DNA of 64,000 nt, taken from contig JAJYLH010000010.1 of NCBI GenBank assembly GCA_021787845.1, positions 20,651-84,650 of the forward strand, read 5' to 3'. This document shows, in pieces, positions 17,043-25,480 of this stretch (positions are counted from its first letter, which is position 1; every line of letters begins with the position of its first letter). A program made the position numbers and the translations under genes. The DNA is from Myxococcales bacterium (GTDB lineage: Bacteria > Myxococcota > Myxococcia > Myxococcales > JAJYLH01). The notes under the pieces are model-generated. The model was given only the letters and a program-made list of their open reading frames with translations, had not been told where the DNA came from and did no database searches.

Positions 17043-19421
17043 CTAGAAGAAGTTCCCGATGGTGAAGTCGAACCGCGACGGCTGATCGATCGGCCGGCGG
17101 GTGAGCGGGAATCCCCACTCGAACCTGAGCGGCCCGAGCGGGGTGAACCAGCGCACGCCGACGCCGACGCTCATCAGGAGCCCGAACTTGCCAGGAGCGC
17201 TCGGGTCGAGGAGGGTCTGCTGCTCCGAGTAGACGTTGCCGGCGTCGAAGAAGACCACCCCCCGCAGGCCGGCCTCTTCCAGGAGCGGGAACTCGAGCTC
17301 CCAGTTCGTCAACAGCTCCTTGTCGCCGCCGACCAGCACCGTCTGGGTCGGCTCGTTCGGCTGGAGCTTTCCCGCCGGCAGCTCCGGCGAAATGGTCCGG
17401 TAGTCGTAGCCGCGCAGGGAGTCGATGCCGCCCTCGAAGAACCGCTCGGACAGCGGCACCGGTGTCGCTCCCCCGGCGTGAATCCAGCCGACCGTCGAGT
17501 TGAGCTTGGCGACGATGCCGAACGGCAGCGGCAGGTAGTAACGGAAGATGCCGACGTAGCGTTCGAACAGGTTCTGCGACCCGAAGAACGGCTCGGCGAA
17601 CTCGCCCGACCCGGAGAGCAGGAACCCGGCCGAGGGGAAGAGCCGGTTGTTGCGTTTGTCGTAGTTGAACGAGAGCTTGAAGGAGCTGGTCCGGCCGCCG
17701 GTGAAGGCGCCCGCGAAAGGAACGATGCCGCTCGAGGTCGCGACCACGTCCACCCATTGGAGGGTGTAGGTCGCGAAGACGCGGAAGTCGTGGAACAGCT
17801 CGTAGCCGCCGGTGATGTCGCCGCCCAGGGCGCTGCGGTCGAAGAGGTTCCCGTAGATTTCGAGGGTGTTGTACAGGTCGAACGCCAAGGTCCAGCGGGT
17901 GTCGAGGAAGTACGGGTCGGTGTAGCTGAGGGAGAAGATCCGCCGCAGGTTCGAGAGCTGCGCCATCAGCGCGCCATCGACGCCCCAGCCGAGGAGGTTG
18001 TTCTCGGAGACGTTGGCGTTCAAGAGGATCGGCTCCTGGTTGGAGAAGCCCAGGCCCACCTGGAAGGTGCCGGTCGCCTTCTCCTTGACCCGCACCGTCA
18101 GGATCATCGTATCCGGCCGTGAGCCCTGCCTGGACGAGATGTCGACCGAGTCGAAGTAGCCGAGCGCCGTCACCCGCGCCTTCGACTCGCGAATCGCCTG
18201 GCCGGAGTAGATGTCGCCCTCGCTGATGGTGAGCTGCCGCCGAATCACGAGGTCCCGGGTCTTGGTGTTCCCGACGATGTCGATCCGCTCGATCATCACC
18301 TTCTTCCCGGGGTCGACGACGAAGTCCAGGTCGACCGACTTCGCCTGCACGTTCACCCCGGTCTGCGGCGTCACCTGGACGTACGCGTAGCCTTGGTCGC
18401 GGTAGTGGTCCTGAATCGCGAGCAGCGTCTTCTGCAGGAGCCGGCTCGAAAAGCGCTCGCCCTGGTGCATCGCGAGGAGCGGGCGCACCTGTTGGCCCTG
18501 CCCGAGGAGCTTGCCGCTGACGCCGACCTTGCCGAAGTCGTAGGGCTCGCCCTCCGAAATCGGGATGTTGATGTAGATGTACTTCTTGTCCGCCGAGAGG
18601 CTCACCGCCGGATGCCCGACGCGAACGTTGATGTAGCCCTTGTTGTAGTAGAGCGACTGGATGATCAAGAGGTCGCGCTGGAAGACCTCCTGCTTGTAGG
18701 TCCCCGCGCCGGTCAGAAAGGAGAGCAGTGAGCCCTCCCGGGTACCGAGAGCGCTCTTGAGCTCATCGCTGGTGAGGGCGTGGTTCCCCTCGAAGGTGAT
18801 CCGCCGCACCTCGACCTTCGCGTGCTCGACCACGTCGAAGAACACGTCGACCTGATTGCGCCCCGGCGCCGGCACGATGCGGCTCGTCACGTCGGCGAGG
18901 TAGAAGCCCTTGTCGGCGTACTTGTCCTCGAGCTTCCGTACCGTCTTGTGCACCCGTTCCAGGTCGAGAATCTGGAACGGCTTCACCAGCAGGAGCTTCT
19001 TCAGGTCGTCCGAGTCGATTTCGGTGTTCCCCTCGACCTTCACCGCGTCGACCAGCGGCTTCTCCACCACGATGAAGGTGACCACCGGTCCCCGGGGCGA
19101 GGGCGAGACGTCGACGTCGATGTCCGAGAAGAACCCCTGGCGCCACAGGGTCTGGATGTCCTGGCGGATCTTCTGCGGGTCGACTGGCTCACCAGGCTTG
19201 GTCACGAGCAGCGGCAAGATCGCGCTCGGCTCGATGCGCTGGTTGCCCGACACCTCGACCTGCGCGATCGGCGGCCCCGGATCGGCAGCGACCTCGACGG
19301 CGGCGCTGTCGCTCGGCGAGTCCTGTGCCCGCGCGACGGCGACGCAGAGCAGGAGCGGTGCCGCCCACGCGACGAGGGCCAGGAATCGGAATCGAGCCCG
19401 CGCTGCGTTGCCGACGTGCAA
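17043..19421 (-). CDS. bamA: Outer-membrane protein assembly factor BamA
   Basis: BamA inserts beta-barrel proteins into the outer membrane. The sequence shows a signal peptide ending ...AVARAQ and five POTRA domains, the first beginning IAQVEVSGNQRIEP. A C-terminal 16-strand barrel carries the surface-domain motif ERFFEGGIDSLRGYDYR and ends on an aromatic residue (FDFTIGNFF). From 19421 it is 792 aa. The frame is open to a TTG at 19505, and a GTG at 19478 is also possible. I chose the TTG at 19421 because it puts the signal peptide at the N-terminus with GAGAG upstream; the true start is uncertain. It leads the envelope operon. Confidence 0.94.
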   Translation of the reverse strand: MHVGNAARARFRFLALVAWAAPLLLCVAVARAQDSPSDSAAVEVAADPGPPIAQVEVSGNQRIEPSAILPLLVTKPGEPVDPQKIRQDIQTLWRQGFFSDIDVDVSPSPRGPVVTFIVVEKPLVDAVKVEGNTEIDSDDLKKLLLVKPFQILDLERVHKTVRKLEDKYADKGFYLADVTSRIVPAPGRNQVDVFFDVVEHAKVEVRRITFEGNHALTSDELKSALGTREGSLLSFLTGAGTYKQEVFQRDLLIIQSLYYNKGYINVRVGHPAVSLSADKKYIYINIPISEGEPYDFGKVGVSGKLLGQGQQVRPLLAMHQGERFSSRLLQKTLLAIQDHYRDQGYAYVQVTPQTGVNVQAKSVDLDFVVDPGKKVMIERIDIVGNTKTRDLVIRRQLTISEGDIYSGQAIRESKARVTALGYFDSVDISSRQGSRPDTMILTVRVKEKATGTFQVGLGFSNQEPILLNANVSENNLLGWGVDGALMAQLSNLRRIFSLSYTDPYFLDTRWTLAFDLYNTLEIYGNLFDRSALGGDITGGYELFHDFRVFATYTLQWVDVVATSSGIVPFAGAFTGGRTSSFKLSFNYDKRNNRLFPSAGFLLSGSGEFAEPFFGSQNLFERYVGIFRYYLPLPFGIVAKLNSTVGWIHAGGATPVPLSERFFEGGIDSLRGYDYRTISPELPAGKLQPNEPTQTVLVGGDKELLTNWELEFPLLEEAGLRGVVFFDAGNVYSEQQTLLDPSAPGKFGLLMSVGVGVRWFTPLGPLRFEWGFPLTRRPIDQPSRFDFTIGNFF

Positions 19422-19649
19422 ATTCGCTCTCAGGCTCTTGGAGGGGGACGCGGTGCGCGCCGCCACGAAGGCGCGCACCTTAGACGACCCCTGGAAGGTA
19501 GACAAGGGCGTTGCGGAAGGCGAGGCCGACGACCGCCGGCGGGGGCCGGGACGACAGAGGCGTGCAGAACCGGTCCCGCCGTCGGCTGGTGACGCCGCAC
19601 GACGGGGCGGACAGCTTCTCCGGTTGACCGCACCTGAACGAGAGCGCCT

Positions 19650-19765
19650 TCACAAGTCGGCGGTGGCGGGCCGCTGCCCGCCAGAAATGCACACCTGTCC
19701 TTGTCTCGCGCGCCAGGGGCCCGCGACCACCGAGTCAGCGAGTCGCTGGTGGGGTCAACCGGATG
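19650..19765. repeat. ~110-bp direct repeat, copy 1
   Basis: The copy begins CACAAGTCGGCGGTGGCGGG and ends near GGGGTCAACCGGATG. A clearly related copy in the same orientation lies at 20752. The pair brackets the phosphopantetheinyl transferase and the 52-aa gene. The rest of the spacer between the transferase and bamA shows no gene. Confidence 0.7.
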
Positions 19766-19826
19766 TGCAAGACGGAGCGGAACCCGCGAGTGTCCGCGCG
19801 CTCGCAGTCTCGCGGCCTTCGCTGGG

Positions 19827-20435
19827 TTACGGGAGCGCTCCCGCCAGGCAGAGGAGGTGCCCCTCGATTTCGAACCAGCGAACGCGCGCTTCGGCGGTGA
19901 AGGCCGTGGGCACGTTCTCGCGCCGCTCGACGCGAAGGGGGACCCGCGTCGCCGTCAACACGCCCTCCCCCGTGCGTTTGCCCAGCGCTTCCCAGGCGGT
20001 CCAGAGCAGCATCGACTCGGGGAACGGCGAAACCGAGCCAGGTAGGAGCGCCGTCCCTAGACCAGACCGAATCCGCTCGGCGACGACCCGGGCGGCCGGT
20101 CCCTCGCGGGCGAAGGCGAGCAGGTCGACGCCGACGGGCGCGCGCGCCACGGCCGCGCACGCGAGCGCGCGATCGTGCGCAAGGGACACGAACCAGTCGC
20201 CGGGGGGATCGAGCCGCGGGCGACCCCGACCGTCCTGCAGCACCGACGGCGGCGAGCCGGCCTCGGCGGTGAGAAAGGCCTCCCGCGCGGCGGCCCGACC
20301 GGCCCTGAGCTCCTGACGTCGCGTCTGGCTCGGCGCCGCGTCCGCGAGGCCGCGCTCCGCCGCGCTCAGCTCGTCGTCGGAAACTTCGAGCGCCAGCGCC
20401 CGAGCGACCAGGACGGCGTCGTCCAGCCGAAGCAT
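19827..20435 (-). CDS. 4'-phosphopantetheinyl transferase (Sfp-like)
   Basis: This enzyme attaches the phosphopantetheine arm of CoA to carrier proteins of fatty-acid, polyketide or peptide synthases. The 202-aa protein shows the three family signatures in order: FVSLAHD (82-88), VGVDLLAF (101-108, Mg-binding Asp) and WTAWEALGK (145-153; the usual W-x-KEA is W-x-WEA here, keeping the Glu and Lys). It is slightly short compared with Sfp (~225 aa). The frame is open further upstream, but MLRLDDAVL at 20435 is the sensible start. No carrier-protein gene is adjacent. Confidence 0.82.
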   Translation of the reverse strand: MLRLDDAVLVARALALEVSDDELSAAERGLADAAPSQTRRQELRAGRAAAREAFLTAEAGSPPSVLQDGRGRPRLDPPGDWFVSLAHDRALACAAVARAPVGVDLLAFAREGPAARVVAERIRSGLGTALLPGSVSPFPESMLLWTAWEALGKRTGEGVLTATRVPLRVERRENVPTAFTAEARVRWFEIEGHLLCLAGALP

Positions 20436-20537
20436 CACGGGGAAGCGATGTACCACGCGCGGCCGAAATATTGACGCCTCCTCCGGGGCCGCTACCGTCT
20501 TTGCCGGAAAGGCTTTCGCCGCGAAGGAGACCGTCCG

Positions 20538-20696
20538 ATGCGCGAGAAGACCTCGATGAAGTGGCACGAGATCATCAACGAGACGCCGCGACAGGACCTC
20601 GCGTTCTTCAACCTCTTTCAGGAGTACGCCGACGCCGTGAAGGAGCGTGAGTCGAAGAAGCGGCAGGAAGCCTACTGGCCGTTCGACCGCGAGTAG
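20538..20696 (+). CDS. Small charged protein, 52 aa, unknown
   Basis: An ATG at 20538 with AAGGAG 8 nt upstream opens a 52-codon frame ending in TAG. The peptide starts MREKTSMKWHEI and ends YWPFDRE. It is rich in Glu, Lys and Arg, and looks helical (DLAFFNLFQEYADAVKERES). The codon pattern is natural, and the frame runs divergently from the phosphopantetheinyl transferase with about 100 nt between starts. I do not recognise it. The good ribosome-binding site and composition argue for a real gene; lack of a known family keeps confidence moderate. Confidence 0.6.
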   Translation: MREKTSMKWHEIINETPRQDLAFFNLFQEYADAVKERESKKRQEAYWPFDRE

Positions 20697-20751
20697 CGGC
20701 AGCGGTTGCGGGGGGCTGCGGCGCCAAGGGTGGCCGTGAGAGCGCCGGCAC

Positions 20752-20868
20752 AAGTCGGTGGTGGCGGGCCGCGGGCCCACCAGAGATGCACCCTTGTCCT
20801 CATTTCGCGGGCCAGCGGCCGCTGAGCCAGCGAGCGGCTGGCGCCGTCAACCGGAAATGCCATCTCGC
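20752..20868. repeat. ~110-bp direct repeat, copy 2
   Basis: CACAAGTCGGTGGTGGCGGG through GCGCCGTCAACCGGAAATGC matches copy 1 at 19650 with scattered differences and conserved order of blocks (GTCGG, GGCGGGCCGC, ATGCAC, TTGTC, GTCAACCGGA). Confidence 0.7.
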
Positions 20869-20880
20869 ATCGAACGAACA

Positions 20881-20926
20881 ACCGATCGGACTGATCGGAC
20901 GGATCGGTCCGATCGGTCGATCGACC
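20881..20926. repeat. GATCGG 9-mer tract upstream of sppA
   Basis: ACCGATCGGACTGATCGGAC followed by further GATCGG units forms an imperfect 9-nt tandem that is self-complementary. It lies just upstream of the sppA start. Confidence 0.65.
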
Positions 20927-20956
20927 CGCGCGATGCCTAAGCTAAGCTTGAGGCCG

Positions 20957-22639
20957 ATGCGCCCCTTGCTTCGTCTTCTTCGAAACGTGGCGGTGGCGTT
21001 GGTCGCCGCGTTCGCAGCGCTCTTTCGGCTGCTGCTGCGGCCGCAGCCGGTCGAGTTCGTCGTCGTCGAGCTCGACGGCCTCGTCAGCCGCGGCGATCGC
21101 GACGACCTACCCGGGCTCGCGCATCGCCTGCCGCGTGGCCGCCACGTGCGCTCGGTCGCCGAGCTCCATCGCGCGCTGGACCTGCTCGCGGCGATCCCCT
21201 CGCTCCGTGGCGTCGTGGTGCGGCTCGGCCACGTGCGCTGCGGCATCGCGGTGCTGCGGGAATTGCGCGCCTCGTTCGCCGGGTTCGCTCGCTCGGGGAA
21301 AGCGCTGCTGTTCCACGCCGAAGCGCTCGACCTGCGCGGCTACTGGCTCGCCTCGGCCGGAACGGTGTGGCTCGTGCCGCGTGGCCGGCTCGAGCTCGTC
21401 GGCTTTTCCGCGGCGGCGACCGCGGCGGCGCGCCCGCTCGCGCGGCTCGGCCTGAAAGCACACGTCGTCAAGGCCGGCGCGTTCAAGTCGGCAGGGGAGC
21501 TCGTCGGCGCCGGGGAGGTCAGCGAGCCGGCGAAAGCGCAGCTCGACGAGCTCGTCGGCGACCTCGAGGCGCTCTTCGTCCGCGATGTCGCGTCGTCGCG
21601 CGGGATGGCGGAGGACACGCTCCGCCGCGCGATCGATGACGGTCCCTTTTCCGCCGCCCGCGCGGTCGACGAGGGGCTGTGCGACGGGTCGTGCTACGCC
21701 GACGAGCTGCCAGAACGGCTGGGCTCGCTCGGCGAGGGCAAGTCGCGCCGGGCACGCATCGGTCCCTTCGCCGCGGCGTTCGCCGCCCATCCCGCGCCCG
21801 TCGATTGGAGGCCGCTCGTCGACCGCCGGCGGACCGTCGCCGTGCTCGACCTGGAGGGCGCCATCGTTTCCGGCAAGAGCCGCACGCTGCCCTTCGTCGC
21901 CGCCACCGCCGGGAGCGACACGCTCGTCGAGGCGTTGACCGCGCTGCGACGCGACCAGCGCGTCAAGGCGGTCGTCCTGCGCCTCGATTCGAGGGGCGGG
22001 AGCGCTCTCGCTTCCGACGTGATCTGGCGAGCGGCCCGGAAGCTCGGCGAAGAGAAACCGCTCGTCGCCTTTCTCGAAGACGTCGCGGCGAGCGGCGGCT
22101 ACTACATCGCCGCGGCCGCCCGGCGCATCGTCGCCGCGCCGACCTGCATCACCGGCTCCATCGGCGTCTTCGCGGTTCGGCCGGACGCCTCGCAAGCGCT
22201 CCTCGAGGCCGGAGTCGATCGCGCGCTCGTCCTGCGCGGACGCCATGCCGCGATCTATCGCCCCGATGCACCGCTCGACGACTCTGGCCGCGCGGCGATC
22301 GAACGCGACATCGCGGCGACCTACGACGACTTCCTTTCGGTCGTCGCCGAGGGCCGGGCGCTGTCCAAGGAACGGGTCCACGAGCTGGCGCAAGGCCGCG
22401 TCTACCTCGCACCCCGCGCGAAGGATCTCGGCCTCGTCGACCGGCTCGGTACGCTCGACGACGCGATCGACGAGGCCCGCGCGCTCGCCGAGCTGCCTTC
22501 GCCGGTCCGCGTGGTGCGGCACCCCTCCCGCCAGGCGGGCTGGCGCCAGATCTACCGGGCGCTCAAGCGCGACGGGATGAGGCTCTTTCTCGCCGAGCCC
22601 GCCCGCGTCTTGGCCGAATGGCGGGGAGAGAGGCCCTAG
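20957..22639 (+). CDS. sppA: Signal peptide peptidase SppA (S49 family, long form)
   Basis: SppA cleaves left-over signal peptides in the membrane. The 560-aa protein is the duplicated long form. It has an N-terminal anchor (RNVAVALVAAFAALFRLLL), a first half with the general-base lysine in KAGAFKSAGE (K177), and a second half with the nucleophile in AASGGYYIAAAA (S379). The Lys-Ser spacing of ~200 matches E. coli SppA. TGSIGVF follows as expected. An ATG at 20933 is in frame, but GAGG 4 nt before 20957 favours this one. It is directly followed by a GTG-started gene with no spacer. Confidence 0.9.
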   Translation: MRPLLRLLRNVAVALVAAFAALFRLLLRPQPVEFVVVELDGLVSRGDRDDLPGLAHRLPRGRHVRSVAELHRALDLLAAIPSLRGVVVRLGHVRCGIAVLRELRASFAGFARSGKALLFHAEALDLRGYWLASAGTVWLVPRGRLELVGFSAAATAAARPLARLGLKAHVVKAGAFKSAGELVGAGEVSEPAKAQLDELVGDLEALFVRDVASSRGMAEDTLRRAIDDGPFSAARAVDEGLCDGSCYADELPERLGSLGEGKSRRARIGPFAAAFAAHPAPVDWRPLVDRRRTVAVLDLEGAIVSGKSRTLPFVAATAGSDTLVEALTALRRDQRVKAVVLRLDSRGGSALASDVIWRAARKLGEEKPLVAFLEDVAASGGYYIAAAARRIVAAPTCITGSIGVFAVRPDASQALLEAGVDRALVLRGRHAAIYRPDAPLDDSGRAAIERDIAATYDDFLSVVAEGRALSKERVHELAQGRVYLAPRAKDLGLVDRLGTLDDAIDEARALAELPSPVRVVRHPSRQAGWRQIYRALKRDGMRLFLAEPARVLAEWRGERP

Positions 22640-24229
22640 GTGAAAGCGCTCTGGGCGGCGTTGGCGGTTCTCGTCGCGGCGCCCGCCGTGACCGCCGACC
22701 AGCCGGGGTCCGCGGTCCTGGTTCTCGATGCCGCAAGCGCGACGACCCGCGGACGCTATCGGCGTCGATACGTCCACGAACTGCGGGCGGCGCGAGACGC
22801 GCTCGGAAAGATGGCGGCTCCCGGCGGCGCGCTTCTCGCGGTCCGCGCCATGGGCGGGAAGCGGCGGGGCGGCTGCCGTTCGACAAGGGGCCTGATCCGC
22901 TTTCAGAGGACGACGGCGCATTCGCTCTGGGAAGGCGGTCTCGGTGTGCACCCGCGCGGACCGCGCGCGGTGGCGGCGGCGCTCGACGACGCGGCGGACG
23001 ACCTCGATCGCGGGCGCCGGCCGAGAACGGTCGTGCTCCTCGCGGCCGGCCCCGACGAGTGCGGCGGCGACCCTTGCGAGGAGGCGAGCGAGCTGCGGCA
23101 GGACGGCGCCATCGACCTCGTTCGGGTGATCGCGCTCAACCGTCGCGCGGCCCGGAGGCTCGCCTGCCTGGGCCCGGTGTCGGTCGCGAGGACGGGTCGC
23201 GCGCTCGCGCGCGGGCTCTTCGAGGCTCTCCGGGCCGCGTTCGCGCCCGCCCGCCTCGTCGTGACCGCGACGAGCGCCGGCCGGCCGAGCGGCGGCGCGG
23301 ACGTCGAGGTGTACGCGCCCGGCGACGACGTTCCTCTCGCCCGCGTAGAGAGCGGCACCGCCCTTGCCCTCGCCGCCGGCCGCTACGACGTGCGGGTGTC
23401 CGACGACCTCGCCGCCGGCCCCCGAGTCGCCTGGAAGCGGGGAGTCCTGCTGGCGGCGGCGGCGCGGACCGCCTTGCAGGTGCCGCTCGGGAAGGGACCG
23501 GCGACGGTGCTGGTCCACGTGCGGCTGAACGGGCGGGCGGCGCCGACGGGAACGCGGGTGTTCCTCTTCCGACCGGGCCGCCGGACCTACAGCGTCGCCG
23601 ACGGCTTTCCAGACGAGACCTTCACGACGCCGCCGGGCACCTACGACGTGCGCGCCGAGATTCCGGCGACGCTCGGCGACATCGTGGTCTGGAAGCCGGC
23701 GGTCGAGTTCGTGGGCGGGAAGACGGTGGAGATTCAGCTCGACGCGGTGCAGGAGCTGGGCCTCGTCCGGGCGCGCGCGGTCAGCGGCCGGGACGCGCTG
23801 CCGTTCACGGTGGTCTCGGTCCTGCCGAACCGCTCGCGGGGCGACTCCGACGCGGACATCGACGCGGGGCGCGACGCGCGGCTGCCGGTCGGAGTCTACA
23901 CGCTCACCGCGCAGTACGACACCCCTCTCGGCACCCTGCGCGGCTTCGTCGACGACGTGGTGGTCGAGGCGAGCGGCGTGGCGAAGGCGACGGTCGACGT
24001 CGGGCCGACCGCGAAGATTCGAATCGATCTCGACGGCCCCCAGCCGCCGGGTGGAACCATCGCATTCACCCGGGCTGGCCACCGCCGCGTGCTCGGCTGG
24101 GTCGACCTGGGCGAGCCGTGGCGCCTGCCGGTCGGCTGCTACGACCTCTACGACGGAGCGCGCCGGCTCGCGAAACACGTCGTGCTCTCGCCGGGAGAGA
24201 ACCAGCACCTGGTTCTGCACGTGCGCTAG
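22640..24229 (+). CDS. Secreted vWA-like protein with Ig-like domains
   Basis: The GTG start comes immediately after the sppA stop, with GAGAGG 6 nt upstream, so the two are probably co-translated. The 529-aa product has a signal peptide (ALWAALAVLVAAPAVTA). An N-terminal von Willebrand A-like fold (VLVLDAASATT, then RTVVLLAAGPDECGGDPC) comes next, where the metal-binding DxSxS is replaced by DAAS. Several Ig/carboxypeptidase-regulatory-like beta units follow (residues ~195-520; GRYDVRVS, GTYDVRAE, GVYTLTAQ, GCYDLYDG). It is probably periplasmic or on the surface. Function is unknown. A similar layout occurs in myxobacterial surface proteins; this is inference. Confidence 0.7.
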   Translation: MKALWAALAVLVAAPAVTADQPGSAVLVLDAASATTRGRYRRRYVHELRAARDALGKMAAPGGALLAVRAMGGKRRGGCRSTRGLIRFQRTTAHSLWEGGLGVHPRGPRAVAAALDDAADDLDRGRRPRTVVLLAAGPDECGGDPCEEASELRQDGAIDLVRVIALNRRAARRLACLGPVSVARTGRALARGLFEALRAAFAPARLVVTATSAGRPSGGADVEVYAPGDDVPLARVESGTALALAAGRYDVRVSDDLAAGPRVAWKRGVLLAAAARTALQVPLGKGPATVLVHVRLNGRAAPTGTRVFLFRPGRRTYSVADGFPDETFTTPPGTYDVRAEIPATLGDIVVWKPAVEFVGGKTVEIQLDAVQELGLVRARAVSGRDALPFTVVSVLPNRSRGDSDADIDAGRDARLPVGVYTLTAQYDTPLGTLRGFVDDVVVEASGVAKATVDVGPTAKIRIDLDGPQPPGGTIAFTRAGHRRVLGWVDLGEPWRLPVGCYDLYDGARRLAKHVVLSPGENQHLVLHVR

Positions 24230-24253
24230 AGGGTCGGCCGGCGCGGCGCCGAC

Positions 24254-24268
24254 CGGTCCTTCGGACCG
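24254..24268. terminator. Hairpin between convergent genes
   Basis: CGGTCC-TTC-GGACCG forms a 6-bp stem flanked by further GC-rich complementary sequence. It lies in the 78-nt gap between two convergent genes, so it could stop transcription from both sides. There is no T-run. Confidence 0.35.
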
Positions 24269-24307
24269 CCGCCGGCGACCGATAGCGCTGTCGTTGGGCG
24301 GATCCGA

Positions 24308-25480
24308 TCACGGGCTCCGCGGCGGAATCGGCGCGCCCTGGGACAGCGCGCGCAGGATCCGTCCGACGCGTTCGAAGTGGCGGTCCCAGGTGAGGTCGAG
24401 CGCCTCGACGCGGGCGATGCCTCGAACGCCAAGGCGCGCTCGCAGGTCGACGTCGGTGGCGAGCTGCTCGAACCGGTCGGCGAAGGCGCGGCCGTCGAAG
24501 AGGGGGACGACCATCGCCGCGTCGCCGCACAGCTCCCGGGCGACCGCGGTGTCGCTGACGACGCTCGCAAGCCCGCTCGCCATCGCTTCGACGAACGGTT
24601 GCCCGAACGATTCGGTCAGCGTGTGGAAGGCGAAGGCGTCGTGCTCCGCGAGCAGCGAGGGCATCCGCTCGTGCGGCACGCGGCCGAGGACGCTGAGCCA
24701 ACCCTCCTCGAGACCCCTCCTGGCGAGCCTGCGGTCGTCGTCGATGCCCGGAGTCCAGTCGTGGCCTGGGTCGAACGGCGTGTCCAGCATCGTCAGGCGC
24801 GCGCGGACGCCTCGTCGCCGAGCTTCGAGGACGCCGACGAGGATCGGCCACATCGGCTTGTGCCGCGCGATCAGCGAATGAGCGACGATGCGCAGGCTTC
24901 CGGGCGCGCTCGGCACGCGGCGGGCCGAGTCGATTCGGTATTGCGCGACGTCGACGCCGTAGTGGCAAGCCTCGACCCGGCCCTCGAGGTCGGGCCGCGC
25001 GCGCACGACGAGGGCCCGCATCGCTTCGCTGGGCGCGAGCACGTGCGCCGCGACCTCCGCCGACGACAGGCACAGCGCGCGGCGAAGGAGGGTGCCCAGG
25101 CGCTCGAGCTGCGGGACCTTCGGGAGCACGTGCTCGGCGTAGAGCGGGTCGAAATAGATGGCGTTGCGCAGCAGCACCAGTTGGGGAAACGAGCGGGGCT
25201 GGAGGGTGAAGTTGGCGCTGGCGAAGAGCGCCGGCTGAGGCCGCGCCGCGAGCGCGCGATGGATGGCGGGAGCCGTGGCGAGAATCGCGCTCAGACCCGC
25301 GAGCGAGCCCCGGGGGCGGAGCCATCTCAGCGGCCCGGCGTCCAGCGGCACCGCTTCCGGGGGGGCGACGAGCGTGATCCCCTCTGGCGCGAACGAACGG
25401 GGCAGCCGCCGCGCCAGCTCGCGGGTGTAGGTCAGCACGCCGCCGAGCCGGGCCGGAATGGACTCGACGACGACGTTCAT
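24308..25480 (-). CDS. Glycosyltransferase, GT4 family
   Basis: The 390-aa GT-B enzyme is a retaining transferase for surface polysaccharide. The N-terminal domain shows GGVLTYTRELARRL (acceptor side). The C-terminal donor domain has HTLTESFGQPFVEAMASGLA, the family's EX7E-type signature. The ATG at 25480 overlaps the upstream GT gene stop as ATGA, so both are made from one message. Donor and acceptor sugars are unknown. It ends the minus-strand trio of glycosyltransferases. Confidence 0.88.
   Translation of the reverse strand: MNVVVESIPARLGGVLTYTRELARRLPRSFAPEGITLVAPPEAVPLDAGPLRWLRPRGSLAGLSAILATAPAIHRALAARPQPALFASANFTLQPRSFPQLVLLRNAIYFDPLYAEHVLPKVPQLERLGTLLRRALCLSSAEVAAHVLAPSEAMRALVVRARPDLEGRVEACHYGVDVAQYRIDSARRVPSAPGSLRIVAHSLIARHKPMWPILVGVLEARRRGVRARLTMLDTPFDPGHDWTPGIDDDRRLARRGLEEGWLSVLGRVPHERMPSLLAEHDAFAFHTLTESFGQPFVEAMASGLASVVSDTAVARELCGDAAMVVPLFDGRAFADRFEQLATDVDLRARLGVRGIARVEALDLTWDRHFERVGRILRALSQGAPIPPRSP

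Noticed and set aside
21107..24220. 1037-codon minus-strand frame
   Set aside because: It runs antisense to sppA and the vWA-like gene, which have clear motifs and starts.
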